Part shown: positions 8,681-15,054 of the stretch, piece by piece
Layout of the letters: each line of letters opens with the position of its first letter
Numbering within the stretch: position 1 is the first letter of the stretch
NCBI GenBank assembly: GCA_963589425.1
Contig: CAVAKZ010000007.1
Location: 1-64,000, forward strand
Direction of reading: 5' to 3'
DNA length: 64,000 nt
DNA from: CAKRJP01 sp963589425
GTDB lineage: Bacteria; Bacillota; Clostridia; Lachnospirales; Lachnospiraceae
The notes under the pieces: model-generated
Databases searched by the model: none
Told to the model about the DNA's origin: nothing
What the model saw: only the letters and a program-made list of their open reading frames with translations
Made by a program: the position numbers and the translations under genes

Positions 8681-8826
8681 GCACTTAGCGAGGTCTTTCA
8701 CGAGCTTAGTGTGAAAGCACACCTCAGTACTTAGCGAGGTTCTCTCGAGCTTAGGACTGATGGTGTTTCCTCGGTGCACTTAGCGAGGTATTTCACGAGC
8801 TTAGTGCGAAAACACACCTCAGTGCT
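8681..8826 (-). repeat. three tandem hairpin repeats between rplW and rplB
   Basis: Three imperfect copies with a period of about 48 bp begin near 8681, 8728 and 8776. Each contains CTTAGCGAGGT and then CGAGCTTAG. Copies 1 and 3 are near-identical. Each can fold: GAGGT-x-TTTCAC pairs with GTGAAA-x-ACCTC in copy 1 (8690-8725). The array occupies most of the rplW-rplB gap, an unusual place for repeats inside the S10 operon. Confidence 0.8.
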
Positions 8827-8836
8827 CCTCCAAATC

Positions 8837-9142
8837 TTAGAGACCCTGGAAGATCTCGATATCCTTGCTATCTTCTGTCAACTGTACGATAGCTTTCTTA
8901 GTCTTAGCTGTTGTACCAAACTTGTATGTTCCGCGAACTCTCTTCTTCTTTCCGTCGCAGTTCATTGTGTTAACGCTTGCTACCTTTGTTCCTTCGAACA
9001 TCTTCTCAACAGCTTCCTTTACCTGAGATTTTGTTGCTTCAGGATGTACAAGAAATGTATACTTCTTATCTCCCATAAGCTCCATAGTCTTCTCAGTAAC
9101 AACTGGTTTAAGGATTACATCATAATATTGAACGTTAGCCAT
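8837..9142 (-). CDS. rplW: 50S ribosomal protein L23
   Basis: L23 is at the tunnel exit and binds trigger factor and SRP. The 101-residue product has the conserved N-terminal YDVILKPVVTEKTM and the C-terminal half GKKKRVRGTYKFGTTAKTKK. Its ATG overlaps the rplD stop by one base (TAATG). Confidence 0.97.
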   Translation of the reverse strand: MANVQYYDVILKPVVTEKTMELMGDKKYTFLVHPEATKSQVKEAVEKMFEGTKVASVNTMNCDGKKKRVRGTYKFGTTAKTKKAIVQLTEDSKDIEIFQGL

Positions 9143-9762
9143 TATGCGTACACCTCCTCAATACTTGCAACAGCTGCCTTTGTTGCGATTACTGTGTTGT
9201 ACTTCAGAACATCAAATACATTGATGGTGTTAGTCTTTGCAGTCTTTACATCAGCAATGTTCTTAGCTGAAAGCTCTGCATTCCTGTTGTCATCTTCTAA
9301 TACAACCAATGCTTTATCTACATTTAAGTTCTTAAGAATATTTGCAAAATTCTTAGTCTTAATTTCATCAAAGTTGATCTCATCGATTACGATGAACTTC
9401 TTCTCTTCAACCTTTGCTGTAAGAACAGATTTAAGAGCTGCTCTTTTCTCTTTCTTATTCATCTTGAATGAATAATCTCTCGGTACCGGTGCGAATACAA
9501 CTCCGCCGCCTGTCCACTGTGGAGCTCTTGTAGAACCCTGTCTTGCATGACCTGTTCCCTTCTGTCTCCATGGTTTTCTTCCTCCGCCAGATACTTCGGA
9601 ACGAGTCTTTGCTTTCTGTGTTCCCTGACGTTTATTTGCAAGCTGGTTAACAACTGCCATGTGTACTAAGTGCTCGTTTACCTCAACACCAAATACCGCA
9701 TCGCTTAAATCGATTGTTCCAACTTCATTACCTTCGATATTATAAACGGATACGTTTGCCAT
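9142..9762 (-). CDS. rplD: 50S ribosomal protein L4
   Basis: L4 lines the exit tunnel; in E. coli it also autoregulates the S10 operon by binding its leader. The 206-residue product has the tunnel loop GGGRKPWRQKGTGHARQGST (about residues 61-80) and the Rossmann-like L4 C-terminal half. It is the natural candidate regulator for the structured leader upstream of rpsJ, although that role is not general outside gamma-proteobacteria. Confidence 0.97.
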   Translation of the reverse strand: MANVSVYNIEGNEVGTIDLSDAVFGVEVNEHLVHMAVVNQLANKRQGTQKAKTRSEVSGGGRKPWRQKGTGHARQGSTRAPQWTGGGVVFAPVPRDYSFKMNKKEKRAALKSVLTAKVEEKKFIVIDEINFDEIKTKNFANILKNLNVDKALVVLEDDNRNAELSAKNIADVKTAKTNTINVFDVLKYNTVIATKAAVASIEEVYA

Positions 9763-9791
9763 CTTAAGTGTCCTCCTTCCTTCGTCAAAGC

Positions 9792-10472
9792 CTAATTAGA
9801 TTTAACTGCTGCTTTAATAGTAACTAAAGACTTCTTAGGTCCCGGTACAGATCCCTTAACCAGAAGAAGATTGTTCTCTGCATCTACGCGAACAACTTCA
9901 AGATTCTGAATTGTGATCTTCTTGCTTCCCATGTGTCCAGGCATCTTCTTTCCTTTGAATACCTTACTTGGATCAGAAGCAGCACCGTTAGATCCCTGAT
10001 GACGATGGAACTTAGAACCGTGTGTCATAGGTCCTCTATGCTGATTATGTCTCTTAATAGCACCCTGGAATCCTTTACCCTTTGAGATTGCTGTAGCATC
10101 GATCTTCTCGCCTGCTTCGAATACATCAACCTTAATCTCCTGACCTAGTGTGTACTCGCTTGCATTCTCAAGCTTGAACTCTCTTACAAATCTCTTTCCT
10201 GTTACACCAGCCTTAGCAAAATGTCCCTGCTCTGCCTTTGTAACACCGTGACGATGAGCGATCTCTTTCTGTCCGCTCTTGTCCTTGTTGATGATCTTGT
10301 CCTTTTTGTCAACGAATCCAACCTGAACAGCTTCGTAACCATCATTCTCTACAGTCTTAACCTGTGTTACATAACATGGTCCAGCCTGAAGAACAGTTAC
10401 AGGTGTCAGTGTTCCATCTTCGTTGAAGATCTGAGTCATTCCGACTTTTGTAGCCAAGATAGCTTTCTTCAT
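9792..10472 (-). CDS. rplC: 50S ribosomal protein L3
   Basis: L3 reaches toward the peptidyl-transferase centre. The 226-residue product begins MKKAILATKVGMTQIFNEDG and has the diagnostic central loop (GFQGAIKRHNQHRGPMTHGS) and PGHMGSKKITIQNL. The 119-nt gap to rpsJ contains a perfect 16-bp palindrome. Confidence 0.97.
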   Translation of the reverse strand: MKKAILATKVGMTQIFNEDGTLTPVTVLQAGPCYVTQVKTVENDGYEAVQVGFVDKKDKIINKDKSGQKEIAHRHGVTKAEQGHFAKAGVTGKRFVREFKLENASEYTLGQEIKVDVFEAGEKIDATAISKGKGFQGAIKRHNQHRGPMTHGSKFHRHQGSNGAASDPSKVFKGKKMPGHMGSKKITIQNLEVVRVDAENNLLLVKGSVPGPKKSLVTIKAAVKSN

Positions 10473-10499
10473 TATGTTTACCTCCTGTGATTTACAGCG

Positions 10500-10515
10500 G
10501 AACGCCTAGGCGTTC
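10500..10515. repeat. 16-bp perfect palindrome in the rpsJ-rplC gap
   Basis: GAACGCCTAGGCGTTC is perfectly self-complementary. It lies in the 119-nt spacer between rpsJ and rplC, about 20 nt upstream of the rplC ribosome site. It has no T-tract and is not a terminator. It may be an RNA processing hairpin or a translation-control element. Confidence 0.5.
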
Positions 10516-10591
10516 ATCCTAAATGTAGGAATACTGCATTTACTTAATATTGCGCTCCGTAGAGCTTGAATAGTCAGCAACTTATGATTGC

Positions 10592-10909
10592 TTACTTATT
10601 CTTCATCTTAATGTCGATATATACACCAGCTGGCATCTCTAATCTTGTGAGTGCATCTACTGTCTTCTGGGTTGGTGTGATGATATCGATGAGTCTCTTA
10701 TGAGTTCTCTGTTCAAACTGTTCTCTGGAATCTTTATACTTGTGAACAGCTCTTAAGATTGTAACAACTTCCTTCTTAGTCGGAAGAGGTACAGGTCCGC
10801 TCACCTGTGATCCAGTTTTCTTTACAGTTTCTACAATTTTCTTCGCGGATGCATCCACCAACTGGTGATCATACGCTTTCAGTGTGATTCTCATTACTTG
10901 ACTTGCCAT
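10592..10909 (-). CDS. rpsJ: 30S ribosomal protein S10
   Basis: S10 (NusE) is a 30S head protein and also a subunit of transcription antitermination complexes. The 105-residue product has the signature GPVPLPTKKEVVTILRAVHK and HKRLIDIITPTQKTVDAL. It is the first gene of the operon. An AAAAGGAGG site lies about 13 nt before the ATG, at the 3' end of a leader of roughly 230 nt. Confidence 0.98.
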   Translation of the reverse strand: MASQVMRITLKAYDHQLVDASAKKIVETVKKTGSQVSGPVPLPTKKEVVTILRAVHKYKDSREQFEQRTHKRLIDIITPTQKTVDALTRLEMPAGVYIDIKMKNK

Positions 10910-10950
10910 AAAAAATAGCCGCCTCCTTTTCGTACTTTTTCATTTCAGTA

Positions 10951-11054
10951 CGACAAGTGGTGACTGTACACTCTCCCGTGTGTGTCCACATCGACTCACA
11001 CGTTGTTGCCACATCTCAGTGGCCGTTATAGTAGTTTCGTACAGTGACTTGTCG
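10951..11054 (-). promoter_or_regulatory. folded 5' leader of the S10 operon
   Basis: Within the leader, arms at 10951-10969 and 11039-11054 pair (CGACAAGT...ACTGTAC) to close a multi-branch structure. Two internal hairpins are visible: CGTGTG/CACACG at 10977-11002 and GCCAC/GTGGC at 11008-11023. Such a closed junction upstream of rpsJ suggests a ribosomal-protein autoregulatory leader. The family and ligand are not identified. Confidence 0.55.
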
Positions 11055-11146
11055 CCAGTTTCCTAACTTGACATTCGCTCCACGGAAAACCTGCCAAACA
11101 AGGCAGCAACCTCACGCTTCTACGCTATCAATGTCACAGCTTTTTC

Positions 11147-11175
11147 AGTATATAAGATTTATTTTATTTTTGCAA
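11147..11175 (-). promoter_or_regulatory. S10 operon promoter
   Basis: On the minus strand, TTGCAA (11170-11175) and TATACT (11147-11152) are separated by 17 bp, close to the sigma-A consensus. Predicted start of transcription is near 11139, giving a leader of about 230 nt before rpsJ. Confidence 0.7.
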
Positions 11176-11242
11176 GGCTTTTTCTTGATTTATTGTACTT
11201 TTTTCAGTACACATTTTCTTGGAATTTTTCTTCATTTTTTTG

Positions 11243-11271
11243 TTGACACTAGTTTTTTTTGGTGCTATATT
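11243..11271 (+). promoter_or_regulatory. consensus sigma-A promoter of a short transcript
   Basis: TTGACA (11243-11248), a 17-bp spacer and TATATT (11266-11271) make an almost ideal housekeeping promoter. It fires away from the S10 promoter. Transcription would start near 11278, only about 30 nt before a terminator hairpin. Confidence 0.7.
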
Positions 11272-11277
11272 AGTGGC

Positions 11278-11340
11278 AACTTAATAAAGCAACGAACCAA
11301 TGGCGGTTTCCTTTTACGGGGAGACCGCCATTTTTCTTTT
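11278..11340 (+). ncRNA. putative ~65-nt RNA from a strong promoter to a terminator
   Basis: The predicted start near 11278 is followed at about 11308-11337 by an intrinsic terminator (AATGGCGGT / ACCGCCATT with a T-run). No ORF with a ribosome site fits inside. The unit would produce a very short RNA of unknown function. It could instead be an attenuator for the downstream transporter. Confidence 0.4.
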
Positions 11341-11408
11341 CTTTGTTAAGTTACAATCGGTTGTGATTGCAGTTAAACCGTTGTCGATTGCTTCCCCCAA
11401 AAGCAATC

Positions 11409-11566
11409 TTACAACAGCAAACTCCATTTTATATACTCTACCTCTTACGAAGGAGGAGCATTCCCCAGCTTTGTATATAATCATGAACTGCGATGCAACT
11501 AAAAACCTCTCAATGACATACCAAAAGAAAGGACACGATATATAATTGTTTATATCGTGTTTTTTC
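11409..11566 (+). other. second short promoter-terminator unit
   Basis: TTACAA (11409-11414), 17 bp and TATACT (11432-11437) form a second plausible promoter. A terminator (ACACGATATA / TATATCGTGT plus T-tract, about 11533-11566) follows. Between them lie a GAAGGAGGAG tract and a possible 20-codon ORF (ATG near 11485, MNCDATKNLS...) whose stop is in the terminator stem, but the ribosome-site spacing is poor. An 8-bp hairpin (GATTGCTT/AAGCAATC, 11386-11408) precedes the promoter. Confidence 0.35.
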
Positions 11567-11625
11567 TTTTTATAGGGTATTATATATAGAAGGAACTAAA
11601 CTATCTAATCTCGGAGGAACTGCTT

Positions 11626-12522
11626 ATGAAGTCTGATTTCAAAAACTACCTGTACATTTTTATTGCCGGATGCCTTTGGGGTACTGTAAGCATTTTTGTA
11701 AAGAACATGGATGCCGCCGGCTCTTCTACAGGATATACCAGTTTTCTGCGGGTTTTCTTTGGCTTTGTAATCCTGGCACTTATTACCTTAATAAAGGAAG
11801 GTCCCAAGGCTTTTCGCATCAACAAACAAACCTTGATCTCATGCATACTCTTAGGAATCTTCACCCAGGGATTCTTCAACATTTCCTACAACACAGCCAT
11901 TGGCTATATCGGTGCTTCTCTAGGAGCCGTGCTTTTATACACAGCCCCTTTATTTACCTCAGTGATGTCTTTCTTCCTATTTAAAGAAAAGATTACACAG
12001 ACAAAAGCCCTGGCCCTTCTAATAAATATTATCGGCTGTGCCTTTACTGTTACCGGCGGACATTTTAACGCCATTACTTTTAGCGTAATCGGCGTATGCT
12101 GGGGCGTTGCAGCCGGATTTTTCTATTCCCTGGGAGCCATCTTGGGAAAATACACTTCCGGTCAGGCCTCCTCCCTTGTGGTAACAACCTACAACTTTTT
12201 ATTTGCCAGCATTTTTTTAGGCATTTTGCTAAGACCCTGGGCTTCTGCACAAAAACCTCTAGATAGCAAATTACTCCTTATGGGTATTGCCTATGCCATT
12301 ATTCCAACAGCTCTGGCCTATGCTATTTATTTCACAGGAGTCCAGAGGGTAAAAGAAACCAGTAAAATTCCAATCGCCGCCTCTATTGAGACTGTCTCCG
12401 CAACCATTGTTGGAATCTTAGTTTTCCACGAGGCCATTGGTTTTGGAAATCTTGTTGGAATCGCTTTGGTTCTCGCTTCTATTATTATTATGAATTTAAA
12501 GTTTCGTAAGGCTTCCAGCTAG
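11626..12522 (+). CDS. EamA/DMT-family membrane transporter
   Basis: The 298-residue product has about ten hydrophobic segments arranged as two EamA repeats (roughly residues 10-140 and 155-292), typical of drug/metabolite transporter permeases. Family motifs such as GxxxxGTVSIFVK near the N-terminus and YAIYFTGVQRVKETSKIPIA near residue 240 are visible. An RBS (CGGAGGA) lies 8 nt before the ATG. It is convergent with the prd genes and shares a terminator with them. The substrate cannot be told from sequence. Confidence 0.85.
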   Translation: MKSDFKNYLYIFIAGCLWGTVSIFVKNMDAAGSSTGYTSFLRVFFGFVILALITLIKEGPKAFRINKQTLISCILLGIFTQGFFNISYNTAIGYIGASLGAVLLYTAPLFTSVMSFFLFKEKITQTKALALLINIIGCAFTVTGGHFNAITFSVIGVCWGVAAGFFYSLGAILGKYTSGQASSLVVTTYNFLFASIFLGILLRPWASAQKPLDSKLLLMGIAYAIIPTALAYAIYFTGVQRVKETSKIPIAASIETVSATIVGILVFHEAIGFGNLVGIALVLASIIIMNLKFRKASS

Positions 12523-12552
12523 TTTTTATAAGGCTAATAAGTTGACTAATGC

Positions 12553-12590
12553 CAAAGGATCCACGGAGACAATAACTCCATGGATCCTTT
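12553..12590 (+). terminator. terminator between eamA and prdE
   Basis: AAAGGATCCA...TGGATCCTTT forms a strong hairpin extended by GGAG/CTCC. It lies between the convergent eamA and prdE genes and could end transcription from both sides; the T-tract is modest. Confidence 0.65.
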
Positions 12591-12614
12591 GTATCTTCTA
12601 TATGCTCTATATAC

Positions 12615-13091
12615 TTACCCCTTCCGGTCCTTGGCCCGCATTTTCAATTTCAACAGGGCAGCTACTTTTTTACAATCCAATTCATCCACTGCATTTTCTC
12701 CCACAACATTGGTTTCCAGACCTTCTGCATTCTTATTAATATCCCTGATGCCATCCATGTATTCATTGGTTACCACAAACTGTCCGACAGTTCCGCTAAA
12801 ACACAGGCCTGTGACACAGATATTTCTCTTCCCCAATTGTTCGCAGGTATTAGCATAATCCACATTGCTATTGCCCCAACCGTCGGAAGATATAATAACC
12901 CCATCCGCTCGCATAGCCTCGGCCCAAACTGCCGCCCTGGTTCCAACAAGGATCTTATCCTTCTGATCATCCGGTGTCCCTACCAGCATAACTCCCAATA
13001 AGTCAAAATCTTCATCAGAAGATACCACATCCAAAAGAGGATCTCTAAAATGATGCAAGGACGTTTCTTTTGTTGATGGTCCAATTCCCAT
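12615..13091 (-). CDS. prdE: proline reductase cluster protein PrdE (PrdA C-terminal-segment homologue)
   Basis: This 158-residue protein aligns with the last segment of PrdA, the part that carries the pyruvoyl cofactor after autocleavage: IGPSTKETSLHHFRDPLL versus IGPASKEMSRHYWREPLV. The ATG at 13091 is preferred because AAAGGAGG lies at the right distance; an ATG two codons upstream is too close. The residue matching PrdA Cys419 is Gly2, so PrdE cannot form the pyruvoyl group. It starts 15 nt after prdD. Its role is not established; a scaffold or accessory to the reductase is an inference. Confidence 0.85.
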   Translation of the reverse strand: MGIGPSTKETSLHHFRDPLLDVVSSDEDFDLLGVMLVGTPDDQKDKILVGTRAAVWAEAMRADGVIISSDGWGNSNVDYANTCEQLGKRNICVTGLCFSGTVGQFVVTNEYMDGIRDINKNAEGLETNVVGENAVDELDCKKVAALLKLKMRAKDRKG

Positions 13092-13106
13092 ATACATCTT
13101 CCTCCT

Positions 13107-13871
13107 TTACTGCATTGACCGGATAATTCCGTCCCGATATTCATTTGGCGTAACTAAAATCGGCATATTGCCCATATCAATGATAGACTTTCCTCCTTCT
13201 ACTCCTGAAGGTTCATTGGAAAACAAATGGGTATCGTACATGGCCCCCTGTCCGGCAACTTGTTTAATAATCAGTACTTTCTTTTTCCCAGGCCTTACCA
13301 CATCGTGATATTCATGGCGCTCCGAACATTCATTTCCATGAAATTTCTTTAATTGATTTCTAAATTCCTGTACAAACTGGTCGCACAAGCTATGAGCCGC
13401 AGTAGGGCCTTCTCGCTTTTGCCCCATTCCTTCTTTTAAGACCACATCAAAAGAGATAATATAATCATTCTCCCCGGGGGTTCCTGCTTTTCCCGAAAGC
13501 ATTTGGTCTTTCAAAATTCCTTCCGAGGACCCAAACTCATGGCATTGTTTTCCCTTTGTATCTACTCCCGTCAGCAAAACATAAACCCCTGTCAGAGTAT
13601 GGGTAATTCCCTCCCCCAGTACTCCCAATACTTTTACAGAAATAGGAATAATATCCATAATGGTATTGGTCCAAACATCTCTTTCATTTGGCTTAATAAT
13701 TTTCACATCTACAGACTCTATACAGTCTTCCCCTTGGGCCAAGCTTTGGTAGGATTCTTTTCCTATCGTCATGCATCCATCTGCAGTCACACGATTCTCA
13801 TGACCCCACTCTACATGATTTACATGAAATGCTTTGATCACCAATTTTCTCAAATCTATTTCTTTCTCCAC
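13107..13871 (-). CDS. prdD: proline reductase cluster protein PrdD (PrdA middle-segment homologue)
   Basis: The 254-residue product, from a GTG start at 13871, aligns with PrdA residues about 168-418. Shared motifs include TIMDIIPISVK, HEFGSSEG, the REGPTAAHS segment and RPGKKKVLIIKQVAGQGAMYD. It stops at ...DGIIRSMQ, exactly at the residue equivalent to PrdA Thr418, just before the cleavage site. It lacks PrdA's N-terminal cysteine-rich domain. A hairpin separates it from prdB, so it may be expressed at a lower level. Confidence 0.87.
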   Translation of the reverse strand: MEKEIDLRKLVIKAFHVNHVEWGHENRVTADGCMTIGKESYQSLAQGEDCIESVDVKIIKPNERDVWTNTIMDIIPISVKVLGVLGEGITHTLTGVYVLLTGVDTKGKQCHEFGSSEGILKDQMLSGKAGTPGENDYIISFDVVLKEGMGQKREGPTAAHSLCDQFVQEFRNQLKKFHGNECSERHEYHDVVRPGKKKVLIIKQVAGQGAMYDTHLFSNEPSGVEGGKSIIDMGNMPILVTPNEYRDGIIRSMQ

Positions 13872-13956
13872 TTTCCCACCTCGTTTCTATATTTATAGTC
13901 CGCTTTCACTCTGCATTTTATGCATTTCCTTAAAAAGTTTCCTATATTATAGCAAA

Positions 13957-13986
13957 AGCCGGAAGGTCTTTAAAGACCTCCCGGCT
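13957..13986 (-). terminator. hairpin between prdB and prdD
   Basis: On the minus strand AGCCGG-x-AGGTCTTTAAAGACCT-x-CCGGCT is followed by TTTTGC. The stem is strong and the T-tract short, suggesting partial termination that would make prdAB more abundant than prdDE. A TATAAT-like sequence follows, so a secondary start is possible. Confidence 0.55.
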
Positions 13987-14016
13987 AACTGGCTTTGTCA
14001 TTCTCTGTTGACCTTA

Positions 14017-14742
14017 TTAAACCTTTGCAACATACTCAAATGGCAATGGCACTACCTTACCTGGGGTTTGGATCTGTACCAGCTGCTCCAGTGTTGCCTT
14101 TACAATCTGTGTCTGCTGTTCAACATTATTAGGAGCACCGGCATTAGCACCCATAGGTACCAATGGAGCTACTCCACGAGGGGTACCGGTCTGACGAACA
14201 ACCGGTGGAAGCGCTGCAATAATAATTGTAGGAATTCCAGCTGCTTCAATCGCTCTCTGCACCAATACTGCAGAGCGGTGACAAGTACCTCATCCAGCAG
14301 TGAGGATAACCGCGTCAACATCCTCACCTTTAAACATTTCTGCAATGGCCGGACCAGTTTCGTGTTTAAACTTCTCCTGGTTTCCACCACCACCCATGAA
14401 ACCTGCATGTACAGGTGCACAAGCTCTAATAAATCCTTCTGCTGCTAATTCATGAATTCTATCAATTGGGAACATACAGTTAATATCTTTGTTTACATCA
14501 CTGTTATCATATCCACCATGGGATACCATTAACTCACTTGACGGCACTGTGTTCTCGATTTTTCTCCAAGTAAAGTCTCCTGCAAGATTAAATCTTTCCT
14601 GAGTCTTTTTATGAACGCCGGCTGCTGTTGCAAGGGCAATGGACATATCCTTTAACTCTTTTGTTACCGGTGTCCATACTGACGGCGGAGTAATCGGAAC
14701 GAAGATTTCTGACTGCATGCCTTTTGCTACTGTCAAACTCAT
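14017..14742 (-). CDS. prdB: D-proline reductase selenoprotein subunit PrdB (Sec at residue 151)
   Basis: PrdB carries the catalytic selenocysteine of D-proline reductase, which opens D-proline to 5-aminovalerate in Stickland metabolism. The frame is interrupted by one TGA (14290-14292) in the context LTAG-U-GTCHRSAVLVQRA, then runs on to residue 241. From the ATG at 14742, behind AAAGGAGG, the length is 241 residues, which is the usual family length. A hairpin fitting a bacterial SECIS begins 12 nt after the UGA. The selenocysteine machinery is encoded nearby, so this is a selenoprotein and not a broken gene. Confidence 0.96.
14251..14277 (-). promoter_or_regulatory. bacterial SECIS hairpin of prdB
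   Basis: On the minus strand CGCTCTGCA pairs with TGCAGA(GA)GCG around a 7-nt loop GTATTGG. The stem carries a small bulge and sits just downstream of the in-frame UGA. This is the expected position and form for a SelB-binding SECIS element inside the coding sequence. Confidence 0.8.
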
Positions 14743-14758
14743 AAGTCTTCCTCCTTTA

Positions 14759-15037
14759 TTATTTCTGGTTCTTTTGACGCATCTCTTCCTGGCGTCTGTT
14801 ATAGATTTCAAGATTACTTACATATTTTTCATTGGCATCCGGTCCAAGCTGCTCTACAAAACTCATGTTCCAAGCAACCTCCTGACCCACTTTTATAGGA
14901 TAATCAGTGATCAGCATTCGCATAGGAATTTTCAGATAGCCAAGTCTGCCCTTCAAATCAATGGCAACTGCACCATCCATCACCTCTACGATGATCCCTT
15001 CCATTCTAATAAGCTTTTCGCCATATTTCATATCCAT
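14759..15037 (-). CDS. small conserved protein between prdA and prdB
   Basis: The 92-residue protein lies 17 nt after prdA and 16 nt before prdB in the same operon, with an AAGGTG site before the ATG. It has a short beta-rich core (RMEGIIVEVMDGAVAIDLKG, then RLGYLKIPMRMLITD) and a charged, Gln-rich C-terminal helix ending in RQEEMRQKNQK. A small protein at this position is known from other clostridial prd operons. I do not know its function; its position suggests an assembly or electron-transfer accessory. Confidence 0.75.
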   Translation of the reverse strand: MDMKYGEKLIRMEGIIVEVMDGAVAIDLKGRLGYLKIPMRMLITDYPIKVGQEVAWNMSFVEQLGPDANEKYVSNLEIYNRRQEEMRQKNQK

Positions 15038-15054
15038 ATATTTTCACCTTGATT

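Noticed and set aside
8681..8826. CRISPR-like array
   Set aside because: There are only three diverged copies with no unique spacers, and no cas gene is nearby.
8774..9475. 233-codon plus-strand ORF
   Set aside because: It is antisense to rplW and rplD, has no ribosome site and its protein is a Cys/Ser/Leu-rich shadow translation.
11300..11545. 81-codon ORF upstream of the EamA gene
   Set aside because: It begins inside a terminator stem, runs through promoter-like sequence and has no ribosome site for its first Met.
14290..14292. Possible nonsense mutation making prdB a pseudogene
   Set aside because: The single TGA is at the known Sec position, the frame is otherwise intact to normal length, a SECIS-like hairpin follows, and selA, selB, selC and selD are present.
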